Notes under the pieces: generated by a model
What the model was told of the DNA's origin: nothing
What the model saw: only the letters and a program-made list of their open reading frames with translations
Databases searched by the model: none
Assembly: GCF_000018865.1 (NCBI RefSeq)
Contig: NC_010175.1
Location: 4,650,001-4,714,000, forward strand
DNA from: Chloroflexus aurantiacus J-10-fl
GTDB taxonomy: Bacteria; Chloroflexota; Chloroflexia; Chloroflexales; Chloroflexaceae
Reading direction: 5' to 3'
Length of the DNA stretch: 64,000 nt
In this document: positions 37,007 through 46,500 of the stretch, piece after piece
Layout of the letters: each line of letters starts with the position of its first letter
Numbering within the stretch: position 1 is the first letter of the stretch
Translations under genes and position numbers: made by a program

Positions 37007-37187
37007 AGCTGGAGGGACCTGCCCGCTGCCAGCGAACGGCAGTTTAACCGATTCTTCAGAGGTGGGACGATGAGCGTGGCTGGTGGGGCAGCCATGCTGC
37101 CACACTCCATACCGCGAGTATGTGCATGGCTGGCGCGTGAGGGAATGATACCGGCACCGGGAGCGCGCCGGAGGCGCGCGCTCCCAG
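37007..37187 (+). repeat. Left copy of the direct repeat bracketing the giant gene
   Basis: About 181 bp from AGCTGGAGGG to CTCCCAG. It aligns in the same orientation with 49418-49596 on the other side of the 11.5-kb gene. Shared stretches include GCATGGCTGGCGCGTGAGGG and CAGT(T/C)TAACCGATTC(T/C)TCAG. Confidence 0.85.
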
Positions 37188-37282
37188 CTCGCGCGGAGAA
37201 GGTAGGGAGCACGCTCCCCCATTCCCAATTTCCCCGATAGGAGTTGATTAGTGAGTTGTTCGGATTCGTCAGACACAAAGCC

Positions 37283-37311
37283 TTGGCAAGTGGTCACGGG
37301 TATGATATGAT
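37283..37311 (+). promoter_or_regulatory. Promoter of the giant surface-protein gene
   Basis: TTGGCA (37283-37288), 17-bp spacer, TATGAT (37306-37311). The leader to the ATG would be about 218 nt and contains nothing else recognised. Confidence 0.6.
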
Positions 37312-37536
37312 GGTCAATCAAACATGCGAGTGTGTTTTGAGCTATCGGAAAGAAAGATTTTAGGAGTAGCAGAACATTTTCTTACCACACTACACCTGCT
37401 GCTCAGGAATGAATTCCTCCGACGCAGGCTGTCTTCAGGTAAGTGACGTATTTGCACCTCACATCTAACCACTCTCTTCACTCTTCGCGTGCTTGTCGTG
37501 GCCTGAAGCTTTGTTTGTCCGGAAGGAATCATTCCG

Positions 37537-40500
37537 ATGCAGTACCGACATCGCCTCTTGAGGACATTCCTACCCATCGTACTCGCCGGTATCTTCCTGC
37601 TGTTAATCGTGGTGCGGATTCAGCCGATGGTTGCCCCCGATCCCCTACGGGCAGCCTGGCAACGCGCCATCAGTACTGGTGCGTATCAGTTTAGCGCCAG
37701 TGTTACGGTGCTCACCGATCCGCAACCCTCACCACTTACTGCTGGACAGGCTCCTGAGCGTCAGGAGATGTTCCTGGACGGACAGACCGATGTGAAGGCT
37801 AATACGACTGAGTTGCGCTTGTGGACGCAGGGTGGCACAGTGGCCAACGGTGAAGGCAGCGTTACGATGCGACTCACCGATGGTCAAACCTGGGTGCGAC
37901 AGGCAGGCGGTGAATGGGAAGAGTATCCTGGACTGGCCGATCTCTACGCTCCTGGTGGCGATCTGATGGGGTACCTGACAGCGGTGCGCGATGTAGAGAC
38001 GCTGGGTACGCACGTAGTGAATGGCCTAACGGTGACCCGTTATCGTTTTCGTCTGGATGGCCCGGCGCTCGAACGCTATTTGCGAGAACGCCAGCAAGAG
38101 GCTTTGGTGCGTGCTAACCGGCTACCACCTGGTGCCGAACTTAAACCTGCCGAAGAGTATGTCAATCTACGGGGTAGCGGTGAGGTCTGGATCGATGAAA
38201 ACGGTTTGCCGGCACGTCAGATTATCGACCTGACCCTGCCGACAGGGAGTACCCAACGGCTCAGTCGCGCCCAGATTGCGATGGACTTTTTCGGATTCGG
38301 GCCGCTGCCGGTTAGTCTACCGTTTACCTGGCAACACTTGCTCTGGAACATCTTGAATGCGCTGAATATGGTGGCGCCGTTCGCAATCTGGTCAGGCGCA
38401 TGTGTTTCTGCTCTAATCGCGATTGTGCTGTTGATGCAGCGACGTGCTGTATTACGTTTCAACAGCCTGATCTCGATGGTTGTCATGGTGACATTGGTTA
38501 GCGGCCCTCTCCTCACTACCCAGCGTGTTCAGGCAACACAGGCATCTGAAGCGGAGCGGCGTGCTGCGTGGCAACAGATACAGGCCACAACCCAGACATC
38601 ATCAGAACGTGACGCACAAATGCCGGCAGAGTTTGCCGCCGCCCGGGTTGTGGCTGATGTCTTACTCAGCGAAGCACGTGGTCAAAGCACCCATGACTAT
38701 GACCACGATGGGTTGAGTGACGTGCAGGAGCACATGCTGGGTACCGATCCATACCACACAAACGATGGCAAAGCGCGGTTGGAGTCGTTGATTGCGCAAG
38801 CGGCACCGGCCTTACCCATCGCCCCGACCAGCCTGGTGCATGACAGTCGCGACTCTGATGGTGATGGTTTGAGCGATTTTCAAGAGCTGTTCCTGGGCAC
38901 AAGCCGTTTTGAGAGTGACACCGATGGCGACGGTCTGAGTGATTTCGCCGAGGCAAGAGGCTTTTCCTACGGCGGAAGGGACTGGTTCCTCGATCCACTG
39001 GCCCTGGATAGCAGTCGTGATGGGATTATTGATAGTCTGGAAGTCATTCGGAACGGCAATACGCTACAAGCACGCGACACTGACGGCGACACGGTGCCCG
39101 ATGCTTTAGACCGCGATAATGACAATGATGGTGTTGCCGATGCCCTCGATCTCTCGCCACTGACACATTCGGGCAGTCAGGGAGCGTTCAACAGCAATCG
39201 CGCACTCTGGCTGAAACTGGACAATCTGTACGCCAATACCCTGGTTGCAGTCGATTTTCAGGTTCGTCCGCAAGACGCAAATCAGCTCTGGTATACCCAG
39301 AGTCGCTTCGACTGGCCAAATGACGGGGCCGGTCAGGTGCAGGATCGGAATGCCACTACTGATGATCTCCAGCTCATTCCGCTGCTTGAAATCAGTATTC
39401 CGGCCAATTCTTTCGCAACATTGCCAGCATACACCAACAATGGCAATGGCAACCTCTCCTCACCAGTGTTGAGTGCGCAGGGAATTACGCTGCGCCAGGC
39501 AGATGCCAGTACGATTGTCGCGTATGTGCCGTTGAGCCTGATGACCGACCAGCAGACCGGTGAACGGGTGGCATTCTCAGGTCGGATGCTCTATCAGGGA
39601 GTGCCTTCATGGGGGAATGCCCATCGGGTACGCCTGGTGTGGGCCGTCCAGATGAAAAATGATGTGGACGGATTTGACAAAGCCGGTGTCATTCATGTCT
39701 ATGCCGGTGAAAGCTGGACACTGACCGGCTTGCAGATACGCGAAGATCACGGTGTGTCCGGGGCATTGGTGGTTGCCGACCCGGCAGTTCAGAGCGATGC
39801 CGTTGCGCGTGATGATGGCCTGTTTGCGTTGATCAATAACCTTGATCAAACATTTTTGCGAGGACGTACCGATCTCTCACCTGCTGCCATCGCGAACCGG
39901 TTTGATCACCCGAATAATAGCAGTGTTCCCGATCAGCAGCGTTGGGGACTCCCCGACATCTTCCGGGTGCGCACCTACAGCGATCCCGACACCCTGAGCC
40001 TGGCCCGTAATGCGGCAACCCGGAATCGCTCGGTACTGTCTGATTGGATACCTGCGCAATATCAGCCACTGATTCTGAATGTACGGAACGAGACCTTCCG
40101 GGCGCTCAATTTTGACAGTCTGGGGAGTAATGCCTCGTGGTCAGATACAGTGCTTAGTCTGAATCTGGCAAATGGAGGCCCCAACGCCGTTCACCTCCAA
40201 ACAACCGCCCACCTCAGTTTGACCGGCTACGAATTTTCCGGTGGCGACTGGCGGGCACTCTCCGCCGAGCAGACGGTGCAACGGTTCGTAGATCGCCACC
40301 AGTCGCAGGCCAGTACCGACGATGAGCTGAAAACGGCTCAGCTTACGATCTTGCGCAACTACCTGGCCGTTTTGATCCAGGGTATCGTTACGACGGTTAC
40401 CAACGGACAGCAACAACCGACGGTCGATCTGGCAGCTCCTGATGCATCAATGGCGCAGATCAATAGTGCGCTTGCCGCGCAGAGCAGCGGTGCGTTGAAG

Positions 40501-43500
40501 CATGCTCTGAACGCACTAGGCCCGGCGCAGGGATCGGAGACCGGTGCAGTGCTAAAGCAGATGGGGCAGGTAATCAAAACAGTGGGGATCAGCGCGGCAC
40601 GCGGCGGCGGATCAGCCTGGGCCATCTCGGCTCAATTTGTCACCAGTTTTAAAGCAAAAGCCGGTGATGCGATTCGAGGAGCGATCATTGGTGCGCTGGT
40701 CGCCGGTCTGGTGCTGGCGGCTACTGCGCAGATCGGTGCGTTGTCCCCTGAACTCAATCGCTGGCTACAAACCGGTGGGATGGAGCTGGTGCAACAGGTG
40801 ACCAGTTCGGTAGCCACTATCATTAAAAACGGGATTGACCTGATCCTGATTGCGAAATTCGGCCTGCAAAAGATCACTGCTGCCTCAGCCGCCTTCACCA
40901 TCTTCGTTGGGGGAGTACTGGTGCTGGCAACGGTTGGCCTGGCCATTTACGAGGCGGTTGCCAACCAGTTGTCCGGCGTGGCCCTGGCGCAATTGATTAT
41001 CACCACTGTGCTACAGGTGGCATGGATTGTCTTTTTAACCGCAATGGCCTTTGTACCGAAGGTTGGCCCGATTATTGTAGCAGTGCTGACCATCATTGAT
41101 GCCGTCCTCTCAATTTTCCTCTCAATTATTCTGGGCCGCGCCACGACCTTCTCAACCTGGCTTTTCCAGCAGATAGCACGCTTTATCGTCGACGAGTCAC
41201 GCTATTTGACTGTAAAACCCTCGGTTGGCAATACCAGTCTTGGCTTACTCGATCCAGCAGCCGGGATGACGGCGTGGAGTACACTCCGCTTCAGCGCCAT
41301 CGTGTACCCGAATCTGGAGTGGAATCCCAATCGGATCGGCAACCGCTGGTTTGGTCGGCCATGGAACGATTGGGAAGCCCGTCAGCGCGTTTCCGGTGTG
41401 GTTGCGCTGGCAACAGGTGAACAGAGACTGGACACCTGGCCCGGCTGGCCACCCATCGAAGGCAGTTATAGCCGTTGGCTCGATTTCAGCTTCCCCGCCG
41501 GGGTCAATCAGGCCACCTCGCTCTGGTTAAATACGGCTTTCAATCTCCCCTACAAACGCTGCATCTTTCTCTGGTGTGGGGCGTATGACGATGTGCAACG
41601 CCATAACACGCGCCTGGCCGATAGCATCGTGTTTGATGTTTTTCCGGCAACACTCAACGAATTTGTACGGATGGATTGGGGCGGCAATGTTCCCTTCCCC
41701 GCCCGATCAGATGGCGATTTAGATGGTGTTGCCCGCCATAGTGATCCAAATGATGCCACCTGGGATACTGATGGCGATGGGTTGAGTGACGCATTTGAGA
41801 TCCAGCGGGCCAGTGAAGGCATCCGCCTGAATCCTCGCAGCGCCGACACCGACAGTGATGGATTGAACGACCGTGATGAGGGGTTGTGGGGAACTGATCC
41901 TACCCGTGGCGACACTGATGGCGACGGCTTGAGTGACAAACAAGAGGTAGATGGTTTTCGGGTCAGTGTGCAGGGCCAGAGTCTCTGGTTGCGCACCAGC
42001 CCACTGGCTGTCGACTCGCGTGGGAGCGGTAGCGCAGATGCGGTCTGGCTCTACCAGAGTGGGCCGACAACTGCATATTCAGCACTGGCCTCGTGGCCGC
42101 TCACTGAAGTCAGTGGCAGTGTCTTCTACGACACTATCAATCGCACGACTCTGACCTGTGTTGCCCCCAACTGTCCCGATGCCGGGATCACCATCGGCGG
42201 TCGTACCGGTGTACGCTTTGACGGCAACGATTATCTTAGCGCCGGTACCGATGAGCGCTTCCGAATGAGCGATGCTATGACATTTGCGGTCTGGATGTAT
42301 CCAACTGCCGACAGCGGCGGTATTCTGGTTAATCGTGAAGGTGAGTACGAAGTTGCGCGCTTTCCCGATGGTTCTATTCAATGGGCATTTAGTAATGCTC
42401 ATCCGGGCTGGGCCTGGGTCAACACTGGTTACATTGCCCCCCTGAATACCTGGACCCACGTTGCCGTGACCTATCAGCACGGCGTTGTCGTGACTTACAT
42501 CAATGGCAATCCCATCCACACCTACAACGGGAGTGGTTCGATCACCGACATCGATCCGTACAATAACGAATTCCGGCTTGGCAATCGCTCATTCCCGCAG
42601 CCATTTACCGGTGTCCTGGCTCAGGCCCGTATCTTCACCCGTGCGCTGTCGGCGAGCGACATTGCCAGCTTGTTATCGGCACCAGCCAGTCTTAGTATGG
42701 GAGATACTGGCACATTCCTGAGCAGTACGACAAACGAACTTTCTGCGCCGGTTACCCCGATTGGGGTCTTCCCCCAGATTAACGACGGTGATCTGACGGT
42801 GAAGCCAGGTCAATCGCTGACGTACACGGTTACCTTGCAACACAACCTCACAGAGGGCCGTCCGTTGCGTGGAGCAGTCTGGCTCAATACACCTGAGACT
42901 GGCTTCCCATCCACATCCTTTGAGTTATTGCCGGGCCAGACCCAGAGCTTTGTTACCAATCTAACCATTCCGGCCAGCGCCCCAGAAGGGCCATTCGTGC
43001 TCAACGCTGTCACCCAGTACAGCCCTGGCGCTGACTTCACAGCACGTTGGGCACAGCCAACCTTCGTTGAACGAGCCAGCGCCGATGTCAGTGCTGTTGC
43101 ACTCGCCGCTACACCGGGTGCAACCACGCCATACGCCATCGTCACAGCCGGTGGTGGTCAGGTGCAATTCCTACCCACACAACCTGCAACACCCGGCACA
43201 CCTTTGCTAGTAGGATCAGGAACGAACCCGACGTTAGCCTGTCTCTCCGCTGCATGTCTGGTGGCCTGGCAGGACGGTTCCACAATTCGTATCACGCGCG
43301 TTGCCGGCAACACAGTCGCCCCGGCAATCAACGTCGGCACCGGCTCAGCACCGGCAGTAGCGAGCAACGGTAGCAATTTCCTGATCGCCTGGCTGGATGG
43401 CAGTATCTTGCGTGCGCAACGGGTGGCCGCTGACGGTACACTTTCCGGTGCGTCGTTAACCCTTGACAATGCGATACAGGCCGGTAGCGCGGTTGCACTG

Positions 43501-46500
43501 GCTGCCGTGGGAACGGCATATCTCGCTGTATACGAGCGCGGACCAACCGGCCAGCGCGACATCTGGAGTGTACGGATTGATGATGCCGGCAACACAGCAC
43601 CAGTCCAACTGACGGCTACAACCACCGATGAGTCGGGGCCGGCACTGGCGTATAGCCCTGCCTTTGGCCGCACCCTGATCGCCTATCTGCGCGATGGTTC
43701 GGTCTTCGGTCGGCTGCTGACCGGTAGTAACCCACTTGAGGAGATGTTGCTGCTCTCGGATGGTGGCGCGAATATATATCGACCTGCCGTTGCTGCTACC
43801 AGCAATCACTTCATCGTTGCTGCTGGTACACGAGTAGCCAATCGCGCTAACCTGCTATATCAGGCAATAGATGGGAATAGCCGGCTACTCGGCAGTCCGC
43901 AACGCTTCGCCTGGCTGGTTGACGCCCCAACTACACTGACGGTTGGCCTGGCCTGTGCCAGTGGTCAACCATGTGTTACCACCCCAGCCGGACTCAGTGG
44001 CAGCAGTGGCACCCAAATCGGCACACTATCGGCGCAGATCGTCAGCGAAGCGGATGGATTGTTCGATAGCGGCACGTTGCCAACGCCGTTGCGGTTGATA
44101 GTAGATAACACTCCGCCAGCGACCCAGATTGTTTCGCTGGTGGATGGGAGCTATGTACCGGCAACCAATGTCAACAGTGGCCTAGTTGTGAGCGGGATCG
44201 TGACCGATACGAATGGAATCGAACTGGTGGAGATCAGTCTGGATGGTGGTGCCTGGCAAGCGACGACTCTGTCTGGCACAACCTGGGCAGCGACACTGGA
44301 TATAAGCGCACTGGCAGAAGGGCAGCATTCGTTACGAGCGCGAGCGCGTGATGTTGCCGGCAATCAAGGGGCGGCGAGCACACCAGTGACGTTCATCGTT
44401 GATCGACAGTCACCAGCGATCACCATCAGCAGTTTCTCTGCCTCCCCTGTGCGACCTGGTCTCGACACCCGCGGTGGATGGGTCTTCCCATTCACCGGTA
44501 CACTCACCGATCCAGTAGCCGGTACAAGTGCGGGTAGTGGGAGCACGACGGTCACGCTCGAATTGTTGCCGGCGAGCAGCGACGCTGTAACCGGCATACC
44601 ACAGGAGATTACCGCCAGTGGTGGCAACTGGCAGCACAGCTATCGCCTGACTACTGGTGGTGGCGTTGATGGCCGGATTACACCGCCAACCGGTGTGTAC
44701 ACTATTACCCTGCGAGCCGTTGATCTGGCAGGCAATCTGGCGACAATGACCCATCCGACCCTGCTCCATCTCGACGCCACTTCGCCATCGTTCCAGATGA
44801 ATAGCAATCCCGGCGACATGATCACCACCACGCTCACACTGTCTGGCGTTGTCACTGATACTGGCTCGGTGGCGAGTGGTGTTCAGGCAATGGCAGCAGC
44901 CTGGGTACCGCAAGCGCAGGCTGATGTGCTGGCCGCCGCACGTGTTCGCCTCCTGTTTGAAGAGGCGAACGGCAGCGAGGTCTTTGCCAATGCGGCTGAT
45001 GCTGCACTGGTTGCAACGTGTAGCGGTGCAGGCTGTCCACAACTTGCCGGTGGTCGCGTTGAACAAGGTATCATATTGAATGCAACCCAGACGCTGAGTA
45101 TCACCGATACGATGGGAACGTTGAGCAGTGGCTTCAGCGTTGCTGCCTGGATTAGCGGTAGTGGTCGATGGTACGAGCGTGGACTGGCCGGTCAGCCCGG
45201 TTATGTCGAATTAACCACAAACAGCGTGCAGTTGCAGGGTAGCAGTGCAACCTGCACGGCATCGTTTACCCCTGCCGGTAGCGGATGGCAGCATCTTGCC
45301 GCCACATATGACGGTACAACCCTGAACGTGTATCGTGAAGGAGTTACCATTGTATCAACTCCCTGCAGCGCCGGACATCTGCCCGCCGCAACAGCCCGGA
45401 TTGGTGGCGGCTTTACCGGTGGGATAGACGAGATGTATCTCTACGACTATGCACTGGCAGCCGACGAAGTAGACAATTTACGCGCCGCCGCAGACCGTAC
45501 CTGGCAGGCAGTCACACTGGCGACACCCGGCGCAACGAATACCACCTGGAGTTTGACCGTTCCCAACGATCTCGACGGGATATATGCGCTGATGATGCGG
45601 GCAAGCGATGCGCTTGCCAATCGCACTGTGCGCGACGGCGAGCTGATCTGGCGTGGACTGGTAGATACTCGTGGCCCACAAGTCACTGTGCGTGTGACAC
45701 AACAAGGGAGCGGTTCGCTGGCCCGCACGACAATCACCTGTGAGATTCGCGACATCAACCTGAACTATCCAACTGTCGTGTGTCCAGAACCAACCGGGAC
45801 TATCCTCGAACGTAGCGACCTGTCGGTGTTCTACCAACCGGCTGCCTGGCGGCGACAGAGCAGTGATCTGAAGCTGCTGAACGGTCGCGATATTACCTAT
45901 GTTGTCGCAGGGCATATCAGCTACAGCGCTACCGCCACTGCTACCGATACATTGGGCCGCAATGGTAGCGGCACCCCACAGTCGGTCACACCATCGACAC
46001 GCCCGATTGACATCCTTATTACCTCGCCGTCCGGCAACATACGAACGACGCTCGATCCGATTGTACTGGCGGGTGAAGTTAGTGCTAACGCCGGCTTACA
46101 GCGCTTGCGCGTTTTACGAGACGGTAGTGAAATTCATAATCAGACCTGGCCGTCAGGCACACCAAACGCCAGTTTCAGTCTGGCGGCCTGGACACCGGGT
46201 GAAGGACGTTACGAGCTGGAATTCCGGGTTGAGGACCAGAATGGACAACTGCTTGTCGAAGAGATGACCCTGTTCGTGGATACCGCAGCACCAACTGCAA
46301 TCGGCTTTGCCAGCGCAGTCATCACAACCGGCAATACGCTGACAAATACGCTGGCGCTACCTGTTCAGGTCACCGATACCGGCGTGATAACCAGTGTGCA
46401 AGCGTCACTTGATGGCAGCATCTGGATTGAGGCCGATGCCGACCCGATGGTCAGTGGACGCTGGTGGTTGCCTGTTACTGACGACAACGGTAACCTCGAC